From NCBI RefSeq assembly GCF_024448955.1, contig NZ_JAMOIH010000015.1, positions 1-64,000 of the forward strand: 64,000 bases of DNA. The letters run 5' to 3'. This DNA comes from Stutzerimonas stutzeri (lineage in GTDB: Bacteria > Pseudomonadota > Gammaproteobacteria > Pseudomonadales > Pseudomonadaceae). A model generated the notes under the pieces. That model was given only the letters and a program-made list of their open reading frames with translations. It was not told the origin of the DNA and searched no databases. Of this stretch, positions 32,409 to 42,494 are shown piece after piece. Numbering within the stretch: the stretch's first letter is position 1; every line of letters begins with the position of its first letter. The translations under genes and the position numbers were made by a program.

Positions 32409-32495
32409 GTTCCGGACTCGCTATGATCAATACCGGACAAGGAAGGTCAAACGCAGCGATGCGTTGCAGCTACCTTGCCGGCTGGCTGTAGTGGG

Positions 32496-32514
32496 CTTGT
32501 AGTTATACTACAAG
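32496..32514. promoter_or_regulatory. HexR-type operator
   Basis: CTTGTAGT-TAT-ACTACAAG is a perfect 8-bp-arm palindrome. It fits the known HexR box TTGT-N(7-8)-ACAA of pseudomonads (TTGT...ACAA separated by 9 nt here if read as arms TTGT and ACAA). It lies 52 nt before the zwf start and about 90 nt from the divergent regulator start, well placed to repress zwf and autoregulate. Confidence 0.82.
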
Positions 32515-32566
32515 GCCTGCAGCATCGCCCACCTATTGAGTTCACCTTCTAGCTAGGAGTGACGCT

Positions 32567-34009
<1,443 letters not shown>

Positions 34010-34665
34010 GCCGCCGAACGGCGCGATTCTCGACACACCGATCTTCATTCCAGCCGTTTGTACAGAGCCGCTCGCGCAAGTAATAGCAACTAACGCATCG
34101 AGCGCCCGAGAACTAAGTATTAATTCCGTAACGATCGCGGCTCAATCGGGCGGCCACAAAAATTTCATCGAATGCGATGAAGTCGCCATCTCCTTGGAAA
34201 CGGATCGCCGATATCCAGCAACGGTATCGGCAGCTCGACGCCTTAGTTCTGCCACCTTATTCACCCTAGTTGCCAGCGCAAGTTTGGTTAATTCAACAGC
34301 CGTGAAAAACGGCCGCGATCCGTTGCTCAATTCGCACAACCGAAATCCGCTGTAAGCCGCGGCCCATGAGGGTTTCGCCGGAGCCTTCGACGACGGCGCA
34401 TGGTCTCTGAATACAGTCTGAATTTAGACCTCTGAATCGGCCTATTTCTTCGCGGCTGACCACGCCAACATCCAGCAGAATATTCAACTTGGATCACAGC
34501 GAATTCCAAGCCGCGACCGGCTAATTGAACTTTCGCGATAAAACACGAACTTCGGAGATATCAGCGGCGAATCAACGCCCATGATCGGCGACTTGGGTTG
34601 AGATTAATTTTTCGATGTGTTTATTCTAGAAAAGGATTTCAATCAGCAACCCCAAAGGTCTTGTT
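34010..34665. other. Long gene-free region upstream of the ectoine operon
   Basis: A 656-nt stretch, clearly richer in A/T than the flanks, without a convincing gene; the short open frames have no family features. It should hold the osmotic control of ectA. Best promoter candidate: TTGAGA (34598-34603), 17-nt spacer, TTATTC (34621-34626). No strong regulator palindrome stands out. Confidence 0.6.
34598..34626 (+). promoter_or_regulatory. Candidate ectA promoter
   Basis: TTGAGA (34598-34603), 17-nt spacer and TTATTC (34621-34626). Good -35, imperfect -10, AT-rich spacer. The start site would be near 34633, giving a leader of about 33 nt. Osmotically controlled ect promoters in other bacteria are sigma-70/sigma-S type with weak -10s, so this is plausible but unproven. 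Confidence 0.4.
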
Positions 34666-35199
34666 TTGAGTGTTCCTACCGTAACGCTCCGTCGCCCCAC
34701 CGACGGCGACGGTTATCCCCTCCATGAGCTGGTAGCGCGCTGCCAACCTCTGGACACCAATTCGGTGTATTGCAACCTGCTGCAATGTTCCGATTTCGCC
34801 GATACCTCCATTGCCGCCGCCGATGCGGATGGCCAATTGGTAGGTTTCATTTCCGGTTACTGCCCGCCTTCTCGTCCCGACACCTTGTTCGTCTGGCAGG
34901 TCGCGGTAGACGCCTCGATGCGCGGCCAGGGTCTGGCTCTGCGCATGCTGATGGCCCTGGTCGCACGGGCCGCCAGAGAACAGGGCGTGCGCTATCTGGA
35001 AACCACTATCTCGCCGGACAACGGGGCATCACAGGCGCTGTTCAAGAAGGCTTTCGCCAAGCTCGAAGTCGACTACAGCACTCGCACCTTGTTCGCTCGC
35101 GCCGAACATTTCGCCGGCAAGCACGAAGATGAAGTGCTCTACCGCGCCGGTCCGTTCGCCGCACCCCATTCAGAAGAAGAATTAGAGGAAAACGCATGA
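34666..35199 (+). CDS. ectA: L-2,4-diaminobutyrate N-acetyltransferase EctA
   Basis: GNAT acetyltransferase, second enzyme of the ectoine route: acetylates diaminobutyrate to the N-gamma-acetyl form. Motifs RRPTDGDGYPLHELV, LDTNSVYCNLLQC, acetyl-CoA loop RGQGLALRML and TTISPDN. 177 aa. Start is a TTG with AAAGG 8 nt upstream. The same frame is open upstream to a TAG at 34627-34629, and its codons read KRISISNPKGLVL, resembling the longer N-terminus I recall in other P. stutzeri EctA proteins; the exact start is therefore doubtful. Overlaps ectB by 4 nt. Confidence 0.92.
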   Translation: MSVPTVTLRRPTDGDGYPLHELVARCQPLDTNSVYCNLLQCSDFADTSIAAADADGQLVGFISGYCPPSRPDTLFVWQVAVDASMRGQGLALRMLMALVARAAREQGVRYLETTISPDNGASQALFKKAFAKLEVDYSTRTLFARAEHFAGKHEDEVLYRAGPFAAPHSEEELEENA

Positions 35200-36473
35200 A
35201 AACTTTCGAACTGCACGAATCCGGCGTTCGCAGCTACTGCCGATCCTTTCCCGTGGTCTTCAAACAGGCGCGCGGCGCCGAGCTGATCACCCGCGACGGC
35301 AAGTCCTACATCGACTTTCTCGCTGGCGCCGGCACGCTCAACTACGGCCACAACCATCCGGTGCTCAAGCAGGCGCTGCTTGACTACATCAGCGACGACG
35401 GCATCACCCATGGCCTGGATATGTACTCCGATGCCAAGGAGCGTTTCCTCGAAACCTTTAGTCGCCTGATTCTCAAGCCGCGCAACATGGACTACGTCAT
35501 GCAGTTCACCGGCCCCACCGGTACCAACGCGGTCGAAGCCGCATTGAAGCTGGCGCGTAAGGTGACCGGTCGCAACAACGTCATCAGCTTCACCAACGGC
35601 TTCCACGGCTGCAGCATCGGCGCCCTGGCGGCGACCGGCAACAAGCATCATCGCGGCGCCGCAGGCGTGCCGCTGACTGATGTCAGCCGCATGCCTTACG
35701 CCAACTACTTCGGCGACAAGGTCAACACCATCGCGATGATGGACAAGCTGCTCGCCGACCCATCTAGCGGCATCGACAAGCCGGCTGCGGTGATTGTAGA
35801 AGTGGTCCAGGGCGAAGGCGGCCTGAACGCCGCGTCCGCCGAGTGGGTGCGCAAGCTGGAAAAGCTCTGCCGCAAGCACGAGATGCTGCTGATCATCGAT
35901 GACATCCAGGCCGGTTGCGGTCGTACCGGCAGCTTCTTCAGCTTTGAAGAGATGGGCATCAAGCCGGACATGATTACCCTCTCCAAGTCGCTGTCGGGCT
36001 TCGGCCTGCCGTTCGCTATGGTGCTGCTGCGCAAGGAACTGGACCAGTGGAACCCCGGCGAGCACAACGGCACCTTCCGCGGCAACAACCACGCCTTCGT
36101 CACCGCTGCCGCCGCGCTAGAACATTTCTGGCAGAACGACGAATTCGCTAAAAGTGTTCAGGCCAAGGGCAAACGCATCGCCGACGGCATGCACAAGATC
36201 GTCCGCCGCTATGGCCCCGATTCCCTGTTCGTCAAAGGTCGCGGGATGATGATCGGCATCAGCTGCCCGGATGGCGACACCGCCGCCGCGGTCTGCCGCC
36301 ATGCCTTCGAGAACGGTCTGGTGATCGAGACCAGCGGCGCCCACAGCGAAGTGGTCAAGTGTCTTTGCCCGCTGGTCATCAGCGAAGAGCAGATCGACAA
36401 GGCCATGAGCATCCTGGACAAGGCGTTTGCCGCCGTGATGTCCGACCAGGACACCAATCAAGCTGCTTCTTGA
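35196..36473 (+). CDS. ectB: Diaminobutyrate-2-oxoglutarate transaminase EctB
   Basis: Class III PLP aminotransferase making L-2,4-diaminobutyrate from aspartate semialdehyde, first committed step of ectoine synthesis. 425 aa; MKTFELHESGVRSYCRSFP start, GTNAVEAALKLARK, IIDDIQAGCGRTG and PLP lysine in TLSKSLSGFG. AGAGGAA before the ATG, which overlaps ectA (ATGA). Confidence 0.96.
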   Translation: MKTFELHESGVRSYCRSFPVVFKQARGAELITRDGKSYIDFLAGAGTLNYGHNHPVLKQALLDYISDDGITHGLDMYSDAKERFLETFSRLILKPRNMDYVMQFTGPTGTNAVEAALKLARKVTGRNNVISFTNGFHGCSIGALAATGNKHHRGAAGVPLTDVSRMPYANYFGDKVNTIAMMDKLLADPSSGIDKPAAVIVEVVQGEGGLNAASAEWVRKLEKLCRKHEMLLIIDDIQAGCGRTGSFFSFEEMGIKPDMITLSKSLSGFGLPFAMVLLRKELDQWNPGEHNGTFRGNNHAFVTAAAALEHFWQNDEFAKSVQAKGKRIADGMHKIVRRYGPDSLFVKGRGMMIGISCPDGDTAAAVCRHAFENGLVIETSGAHSEVVKCLCPLVISEEQIDKAMSILDKAFAAVMSDQDTNQAAS

Positions 36474-36485
36474 GGATTCTAAAAA

Positions 36486-36884
36486 ATGATCGTACGTACC
36501 CTCGCCGAATGCGAGCAGTCCAACCGCAAAATCGTCACCGAAACCTGGGACAGCACCCGCATGCTGCTCAAGGACGACAAGATGGGCTTCTCCTTCCACA
36601 TCACAACTATTTTTGCCAACACCGAAACGCACATCCACTACCAGAACCATCTGGAGTCGGTGTACTGCATCAGCGGCAACGGCGAGATCGAGACCATCGC
36701 CGACGGCAAGATCTACAAGATCGAGGCCGGCACGCTTTACATCCTCGACAAGCACGACGAGCACCTGCTGCGCGGCGGCAGCGAGGACATGAAGATGGCC
36801 TGCGTCTTCAACCCACCGCTTAACGGCAAGGAAGTTCATGACGAAAGCGGTGTCTATCCGTTGGAGGCCGAAACCGTCGTCTAA
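36486..36884 (+). CDS. ectC: L-ectoine synthase EctC
   Basis: Cupin dehydratase that cyclises N-gamma-acetyl-diaminobutyrate to ectoine. 132 aa, with the cupin metal motif in [17 protein letters not shown] and [19 protein letters not shown] 8 nt upstream; 12 nt after ectB. Confidence 0.96.
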   Translation: MIVRTLAECEQSNRKIVTETWDSTRMLLKDDKMGFSFHITTIFANTETHIHYQNHLESVYCISGNGEIETIADGKIYKIEAGTLYILDKHDEHLLRGGSEDMKMACVFNPPLNGKEVHDESGVYPLEAETVV

Positions 36885-36891
36885 CGTGAAC

Positions 36892-36961
36892 CGTAGTACG
36901 GGTGCACCCGCCAGAACGGCGTTTCCCGCCGGCACTGATTGGCGACTGCACCCGCCCTACG
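36892..36961. repeat. 70-bp inverted-repeat element between ectC and ectD
   Basis: Ends CGTAGTACGGGTGCA (36892-36906) and TGCACCCGCCCTACG (36947-36961) are inverted repeats with two mismatches; the centre also has CGGCGTTTCCCGCCGG. This resembles dispersed CGTAGGGCGGGT elements of pseudomonads. It sits within the operon, between ectC and ectD. Confidence 0.7.
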
Positions 36962-37030
36962 ACTGCGCCGCATTGTCCACCGCAATTTACCGCGACCATA
37001 ACAAGTAATCGCGGAACGAAGGAGGAAGAC

Positions 37031-37948
37031 ATGAGCACCCCGCAAGCTGACCTGTATCCCTCGCGCCAGGAGGATCAGCCCAGCTGGCAAGAACGGCTGG
37101 ACCCGGTCGTCTACCGCAGCGACTTGGCCAACGCTCCCATCGCACCGGAGCTGATCGAACGCTTCGCGCGTGACGGTTATCTGGTCATCCCCAATCTCTT
37201 CAGCGCCGAAGAAGTCGCGTTTTTCCGCGACGAACTCGACCGCATGCGCCAGGATCCGGCCGTCGCCGACTCCGGCAAGACCATCAAGGAACCCGACAGC
37301 GGCGCGATCCGCTCGGTGTTCGCCATCCATAAAGACAACGCGCTGTTCGCCCGCGTCGCGGCGGACGAGCGCATCGCCGCCATCGCCCGCTTCATCCTCG
37401 GCGGCGACATCTATGTGCATCAGTCGCGGATGAATTTCAAACCGGGCTTCACCGGCAAGGAGTTCTACTGGCACTCGGACTTCGAAACCTGGCACGTCGA
37501 GGACGGCCTGCCGCGCATGCGCACGCTCAGCTGCTCAATCCTGCTGACCGATAACGAACCGCATAACGGCCCGCTGATGCTGGTCCCCGGTTCGCACAAG
37601 CACTTCGTTCGCTGCGTGGGCGCGACGCCGGAAAACCACTACGAGAAATCCCTGCGCAAGCAAGAGTTCGGCGTACCGGATCACGACAGCCTCACCCGGC
37701 TGGCCGAGCGTCATGGCATCGACACCGCCACCGGCCCGGCGGGCAGTGTGCTGTTCTTCGACTGCAACACCATGCACGGTTCCAACAGCAACATCACGCC
37801 CAGTGCGCGCAGCAATCTGTTCTATGTCTACAACCATGTGGATAATGCCGCCCAGGCGCCGTTCTGCGGGCTCGCACCACGCCCCGGCTTCGTTGCCGAG
37901 CGTGAGGATTTCACGCCGCTGCAGATCCAGCCTCAACACTATCTCTGA
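37031..37948 (+). CDS. ectD: Ectoine hydroxylase EctD
   Basis: Fe(II)/2-oxoglutarate dioxygenase converting ectoine to 5-hydroxyectoine. 305 aa. The iron facial triad is in FYWHSDFETWH (His, Asp) and the distal His of CNTMHGSNSN; 2-oxoglutarate-binding Arg region SARSNLFYVYNHVDN. GGAGGAAGAC before the ATG at 37031; the upstream frame lacks homology. Confidence 0.96.
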   Translation: MSTPQADLYPSRQEDQPSWQERLDPVVYRSDLANAPIAPELIERFARDGYLVIPNLFSAEEVAFFRDELDRMRQDPAVADSGKTIKEPDSGAIRSVFAIHKDNALFARVAADERIAAIARFILGGDIYVHQSRMNFKPGFTGKEFYWHSDFETWHVEDGLPRMRTLSCSILLTDNEPHNGPLMLVPGSHKHFVRCVGATPENHYEKSLRKQEFGVPDHDSLTRLAERHGIDTATGPAGSVLFFDCNTMHGSNSNITPSARSNLFYVYNHVDNAAQAPFCGLAPRPGFVAEREDFTPLQIQPQHYL

Positions 37949-38049
37949 CCTTTGACGCACCACTGCCATCTACGTGGCGGTGGTTTCTGCTGGCCTGCCG
38001 AAGGCGGCCCAGGGATGACAATTCACCCCCAAGACGGGACGTTGAAACG

Positions 38050-39480
38050 ATGCACACCGTAGAAAAGATCGGCGGCACTTCCATGAGCCGCTTCGACGAA
38101 TTGCTCGACAACATTTTCATCGGCCAGCGCGAAGGCACCCAGCTGTATCAGCGGGTCTTCGTCGTTTCGGCCTACAGCGGCATGACCAACCTGCTGTTGG
38201 AACACAAGAAAACTGGCGAGCCTGGCGTCTACCAGCGCTTCGCCGACGCACAGAACGAGGGCGCCTGGCTCGACGCGCTACAGAGTGTGCGCCAGCGCAT
38301 GCTGGACAAGAACGCTGAGCTGTTCCCCGGCGACTTCGAGCGCCACGCCGCCGACCAGTTCATTAACTCGCGCATCGACGATGCCCGCGAATGTATGAGC
38401 AGCCTGCAGCGCCTGTGCGCCTACGGTCACTTCCAACTCGGCGAACATCTGATGAAAGTGCGCGAAATGCTCGCCTCGCTGGGCGAAGCGCACAGCGCCT
38501 TCAACGCCGTGCTGGCACTCAAGCACCGCGGCATCAACGGGCGCATGGTCGACCTGACCGGCTGGCACTGCGACTCGCCGCTGCCCTTCGAGGAGATGGT
38601 GCGCGGGAGCTTCGAAGGCGTCGACCTGAACCGCGAACTGGTGATCGCCACCGGCTACACCCATTGCAGCGAAGGCCTGATGAACACCTTCGATCGGGGT
38701 TACAGCGAGATCACCTTTGCCCAGATCGCCGCCGCCACCGGCGCGCGCGAGGCGATCATCCACAAGGAATTTCACCTGTCTTCCGCCGACCCGAACCTGG
38801 TAGGCGCCGACAAGGTAGTGACCATCGGCCGCACCAACTATGACGTGGCCGACCAGCTGTCGAACCTCGGCATGGAAGCGATCCACCCGCGCGCCGCCAA
38901 GACCCTGCGCCGCGCTGGCATCGAGCTGCGCATCAAGAATGCCTTCGAGCCGCAGCATGCCGGCACGCTGATCAGCCAGGACTACAAGAGCGAGCGGCCC
39001 TGTGTGGAAATCATCGCCGGGCGCAAGGACGTCTTCGGCATCGAGGTGTTCGATCAGGACATGCTCGGTGACGTGGCCTACGACATCGAGATCACCAAGC
39101 TGCTCAAGCAGCTCAAGCTCTACGTGGTCAACAAGGACTCGGACGCCAACAGCATCACCTACTACGCCTCTGGCTCGCGCAAGCTGATCAATCGCGCGGC
39201 CAACCTGATCGAGGAGCGCTACCCGGCGGCGGAAGTCACCGTACACAACGTAGCAATCGTCTCAGCGATCGGCTCGGACCTTAAGGTCAAAGGCATCCTG
39301 GCGAAGACCGTCGCGGCGTTGGCCGGCGCCGGCATCAGCATCCAGGCGATCCACCAGTCGATTCGCCAGGTGGAGATGCAGTGCGTGGTCAACGAGGAAG
39401 ACTACGACGCCGCCATCGCCGCGCTGCACCGCGCGCTGATCGAGCCGGAAAACCATGGCGACGTAATCGCCGCGGCGTAA
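38050..39480 (+). CDS. Ectoine-specialised aspartokinase Ask_Ect
   Basis: Aspartokinase dedicated to the ectoine pathway, supplying aspartyl phosphate. 476 aa; starts MHTVEKIGGTSM with the K-x-GGTS kinase motif, kinase domain about 1-310, then two ACT-like regions (KVKGILAKTVAALAGAGISIQAI and EMQCVVNEEDY). Its place at the end of ectABCD identifies the specialised branch, reported to be less feedback-inhibited than LysC. Gap of 101 nt after ectD. Confidence 0.93.
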   Translation: MHTVEKIGGTSMSRFDELLDNIFIGQREGTQLYQRVFVVSAYSGMTNLLLEHKKTGEPGVYQRFADAQNEGAWLDALQSVRQRMLDKNAELFPGDFERHAADQFINSRIDDARECMSSLQRLCAYGHFQLGEHLMKVREMLASLGEAHSAFNAVLALKHRGINGRMVDLTGWHCDSPLPFEEMVRGSFEGVDLNRELVIATGYTHCSEGLMNTFDRGYSEITFAQIAAATGAREAIIHKEFHLSSADPNLVGADKVVTIGRTNYDVADQLSNLGMEAIHPRAAKTLRRAGIELRIKNAFEPQHAGTLISQDYKSERPCVEIIAGRKDVFGIEVFDQDMLGDVAYDIEITKLLKQLKLYVVNKDSDANSITYYASGSRKLINRAANLIEERYPAAEVTVHNVAIVSAIGSDLKVKGILAKTVAALAGAGISIQAIHQSIRQVEMQCVVNEEDYDAAIAALHRALIEPENHGDVIAAA

Positions 39481-39497
39481 GCCCCTCCGCTACACCG

Positions 39498-39533
39498 AAC
39501 CGCCGGGCCCGGCTTGCGCTAGGTCCGGCGGTT
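39498..39533. terminator. Intrinsic hairpin ending the ectoine operon
   Basis: AACCGCCGGGCC (39498-39509) and GGTCCGGCGGTT (39522-39533) form a 12-bp stem with one wobble. It lies 18 nt past the ask stop and overlaps the end of the convergent ctaG-like gene; probably a bidirectional terminator. Confidence 0.75.
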
Positions 39534-40328
39534 TGCCGTCTGCCATTTACTGACCGCGTCGGGTACTCGATATCGCCGATACCAGGCAGCGAAAAACACC
39601 AGCGCCAGCAGTAGCTCTGCGAAATCGCCGCCGTAATACATCAACTGAGCGGCTGCTTCGATTTCTGTCAGGCCGTGGCCGGCGTCCCTTGGGAAACCGT
39701 AGGCATACATCAGCTTGCCGAGCACGGCATGGGCGGCGGTGGCGACGAACAGCACCGCCAGCCGTACCCGCATGCCTGGTCGATGCGGCGCCGGGTCTGG
39801 TCCTGCGATCGACCAGCTGAATAGGTAGCCGGCCAGGACGAAATGCAGATGCAACCACAGGTGCAACAGCGGCTCGCTGAAGCTCAACCGGTAAAGCGGC
39901 GTGAGATAAAGCACGTAGAGCGCGCCGATATCCAGCAGCAGCGCCGTCACGGGATGGGTCAGGCAGCGCATCGGCATGGTCCCGGCAAACGCCATGATGT
40001 GCCGCGCGGCTCCGGGCGGCACGCTGCGCAGCAGCAAGGTTCCCGGCGCGCCGAGCATTAGCGCGATGGGCGCGAACATGCCCAGCAACAGATGCTGCGA
40101 CATGTGCCCGCGCAGATCGGCATGCCCCCATTCGAGCATAGGCGGTGAAAGCGCAACGACCAGCAAGACACAGCCAAACGTAAAGCTGACCAACCGCCAG
40201 CAGCTCCAGACCTTGCGGCGTCTGCGCTGGCGATACATTGCGAGCACGTAGGCGAACCACAGGTTCAGCGTCAGCATCACCAGTACGAAGGCACCCACCA
40301 ATGTCAATAAATGTGCGTCGTGGGTCAC
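39519..40328 (-). CDS. CtaG-like cytochrome c oxidase assembly protein (caa3 type)
   Basis: A 269-aa integral membrane protein of the caa3_CtaG family, about seven hydrophobic helices with characteristic GHMSQHLLLGM, LTHPVTALLLDIGALYVLYL and HFVLAGYLFSWSIAGPDPAPHRP. Related proteins help copper loading of caa3 oxidases, but no oxidase subunits are in the window. GTG start overlapping the DUF2243 gene by 4 nt, so a two-gene operon. Confidence 0.84.
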   Translation of the reverse strand: MTHDAHLLTLVGAFVLVMLTLNLWFAYVLAMYRQRRRRKVWSCWRLVSFTFGCVLLVVALSPPMLEWGHADLRGHMSQHLLLGMFAPIALMLGAPGTLLLRSVPPGAARHIMAFAGTMPMRCLTHPVTALLLDIGALYVLYLTPLYRLSFSEPLLHLWLHLHFVLAGYLFSWSIAGPDPAPHRPGMRVRLAVLFVATAAHAVLGKLMYAYGFPRDAGHGLTEIEAAAQLMYYGGDFAELLLALVFFAAWYRRYRVPDAVSKWQTANRRT

Positions 40329-40798
40329 CGGCTAGGCGCCCGCCTGGGCATCGGTCGGCCAGCATAGGCGCGGCGCCAGATCACCCCGCCAATCACCAGT
40401 AAAAAGATGCCAAAGCCGTTCCAGGCCAGATCGTAAGGCAAGAGGTTCTCGACATACCGCACCTGATGCAAACGCAGCAGCTTGTGATCGACGATGCCAT
40501 CGAACAGTTGGAAGCCGCCCGCACCAAAGAACAATCCAGCCCAGGCATGGCCGCGCGAGACCGCTCGATCGCGGCTGAGCTTGACGAACAGATAAAAGCC
40601 GGCCGCCAGCATCAGCAATTCGGCGGCATGCAACAGGCCATCAGACAGCAGCGAGATGGCAGGCGTCGAACGATCGAAGAAGTGGTGCCAGGCGAGAATC
40701 TGATGAAAGACGATCTCATCGACCGCTGCCATCAGGCCGATCCCGAGAAAGATCGTTGCGATTAGGCTGCCCCTGGCATCGACGGGCTTGGAACTCAC
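40325..40798 (-). CDS. DUF2243 membrane protein
   Basis: A 157-aa membrane protein with four predicted helices, DUF2243 family; conserved IVFHQILAWHHF, GAGGFQLFDGIVDHKLLRLHQVRY. Often paired with CtaG-like genes, as here. Start is GTG at 40798 with GGAGG 6 nt upstream; the open frame runs 45 codons further but lacks homology. Function unknown. Confidence 0.82.
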   Translation of the reverse strand: MSSKPVDARGSLIATIFLGIGLMAAVDEIVFHQILAWHHFFDRSTPAISLLSDGLLHAAELLMLAAGFYLFVKLSRDRAVSRGHAWAGLFFGAGGFQLFDGIVDHKLLRLHQVRYVENLLPYDLAWNGFGIFLLVIGGVIWRRAYAGRPMPRRAPSR

Positions 40799-40976
40799 GA
40801 TGGCCTCCGGATATGGGCGGTTTGGCTCGCATCGGAACGTATGGCAGTCGACCCAAGCCTGTTTATGAGTGACTGGGGTTCGGCGGCTGAGTTCGCCACG
40901 TTCTTGATCTGGCTCAGTGAAAGCACTGGGCAAACCCTTAGAATCCGCACGTTTTATCGGTAAGAGTCACCCCATC

Positions 40977-42335
40977 ATGGCCCGCTCGCACCCTGAATTG
41001 CTGTCGCCCGCTGGCACCCTGAAATCCATGCGCTACGCCTTCGCCTACGGCGCCGACGCGGTGTATGCCGGGCAGCCGCGCTACAGCCTGCGGGTGCGCA
41101 ACAACGAGTTCGACCACACTAATCTCAAGCTCGGCATCGACGAGGCGCACGCGCTGGGCAAGCAGTTCTACGTGGTGGTCAACATCGCGCCGCACAACGC
41201 CAAGCTGAAGACATTCATCAAGGACCTGTCGCCCGTGGTGGCGATGGGGCCGGACGCGCTGATCATGTCCGACCCCGGCCTGATCATGCTGGTTCGCCAG
41301 AATTTTCCGGAGATGACCATCCACCTGTCGGTGCAGGCCAACGCGGTGAACTGGGCGACGGTGAAGTTTTGGCACCAACAGGGCGTGAGCCGGGTGATCC
41401 TTTCGCGCGAACTGTCGCTGGAGGAGATCGGCGAGATTCGCCAACAAGTGCCGGAGATGGAGCTGGAGGTATTCGTCCACGGCGCGCTGTGCATGGCCTA
41501 TTCCGGCCGCTGCCTGCTCTCGGGCTACATCAACAAGCGCGACCCCAACCAGGGCAGCTGCACCAACGCCTGCCGCTGGGAATATAAAACCCACGAAGCT
41601 AAGGAAAACGAACTCGGCGAAGTGGTTCATCGGTACGAACCGATCGCCGTGCAGCGCGCCGAGCCGACTCTCGGCGTGGGCAAGCCCACCGATGAGCTGT
41701 TCCTGCTGGAGGATTCAAGTCGGCCCGGCGAGTTCATGGAAGTCAGCGAGGACGAGCACGGCACCTACATCATGAACTCCAAGGACCTGCGTGCCGTGCA
41801 GCACGTCGAGCGTTTGGTGGGTATGGGCGTGCATTCGCTGAAGATCGAAGGCCGCACCAAATCCCACTACTACGTGGCGCGCACCGCCCAGGTCTACCGC
41901 AAGGCCATCGACGACGCGGTGGCCGGCAAGCCGTTCGACAAGTCGCTGATGGACACCCTCGAATCCCTCGCTCACCGTGGCTACACCGAAGGCTTCCTAC
42001 GCCGTCACGTGCATGACGAGTATCAGAACTACGAACGCGGCTTCTCGCTCTCCGAACGCCAGCAGTTCGTCGGTGAACTAACCGGCGGGCGTCGTAACGG
42101 CATGGCCGAAGTGAAAGTGAAGAACCGCTTCGCCGTCGGCGACAAGCTGGAACTGATGACGCCGCAGGGCAATCTCAACCTGCGCCTGGAGAAGCTGGAA
42201 AACAAGCGAGGCGAACCTATCGAGGTCGCGCCGGGCGATGGGCACACCGTCTACCTGCCTGTGCCGGAAAGCGTAGATCTGCGGTACGCGTTGCTGATGC
42301 GCGAACTGGAGGGTAGGACGACAAGGAGCTACTGA
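40977..42335 (+). CDS. trhP: tRNA hydroxylation protein TrhP (YegQ, U32 family)
   Basis: Peptidase U32-family protein that starts hydroxylation of uridine-34 in some tRNAs (prephenate-dependent branch, ho5U). 452 aa; begins MARSHPELLSPAGTLKSMRYA. Cysteine set CMAYSGRCLLSGY and GSCTNACRWEY is the usual iron-sulfur cluster region of the family. TTAGAAT at about 40937-40943 may be the -10. Position matches PA5440. Confidence 0.9.
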   Translation: MARSHPELLSPAGTLKSMRYAFAYGADAVYAGQPRYSLRVRNNEFDHTNLKLGIDEAHALGKQFYVVVNIAPHNAKLKTFIKDLSPVVAMGPDALIMSDPGLIMLVRQNFPEMTIHLSVQANAVNWATVKFWHQQGVSRVILSRELSLEEIGEIRQQVPEMELEVFVHGALCMAYSGRCLLSGYINKRDPNQGSCTNACRWEYKTHEAKENELGEVVHRYEPIAVQRAEPTLGVGKPTDELFLLEDSSRPGEFMEVSEDEHGTYIMNSKDLRAVQHVERLVGMGVHSLKIEGRTKSHYYVARTAQVYRKAIDDAVAGKPFDKSLMDTLESLAHRGYTEGFLRRHVHDEYQNYERGFSLSERQQFVGELTGGRRNGMAEVKVKNRFAVGDKLELMTPQGNLNLRLEKLENKRGEPIEVAPGDGHTVYLPVPESVDLRYALLMRELEGRTTRSY

Positions 42336-42406
42336 CTGCGCGGGACTGAACGCCGAAGTTTTCGCAGCCGGACTATCGAACCAAGCCGCGTATTCCCAAG
42401 GCAAGC

Positions 42407-42443
42407 GGTTCGGTCGCGCACTGCGTCAGCAATGCACCGAACC
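42407..42443. terminator. Hairpin between trhP and the T6SS module
   Basis: GGTTCGGT (42407-42414) and ACCGAACC (42436-42443) can pair across a 21-nt loop between convergent genes. No T-run; possible terminator. Confidence 0.4.
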
Positions 42444-42494
42444 ACTTACGATGGATTCCCGACGACCCCATAACCCGGGTCAGGGAGATTGCGC

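Noticed and set aside
34142..34509. Short minus-strand open frames upstream of ectA
   Set aside because: 60-65 codons, no ribosome site, no family pattern, in an AT-rich control region.
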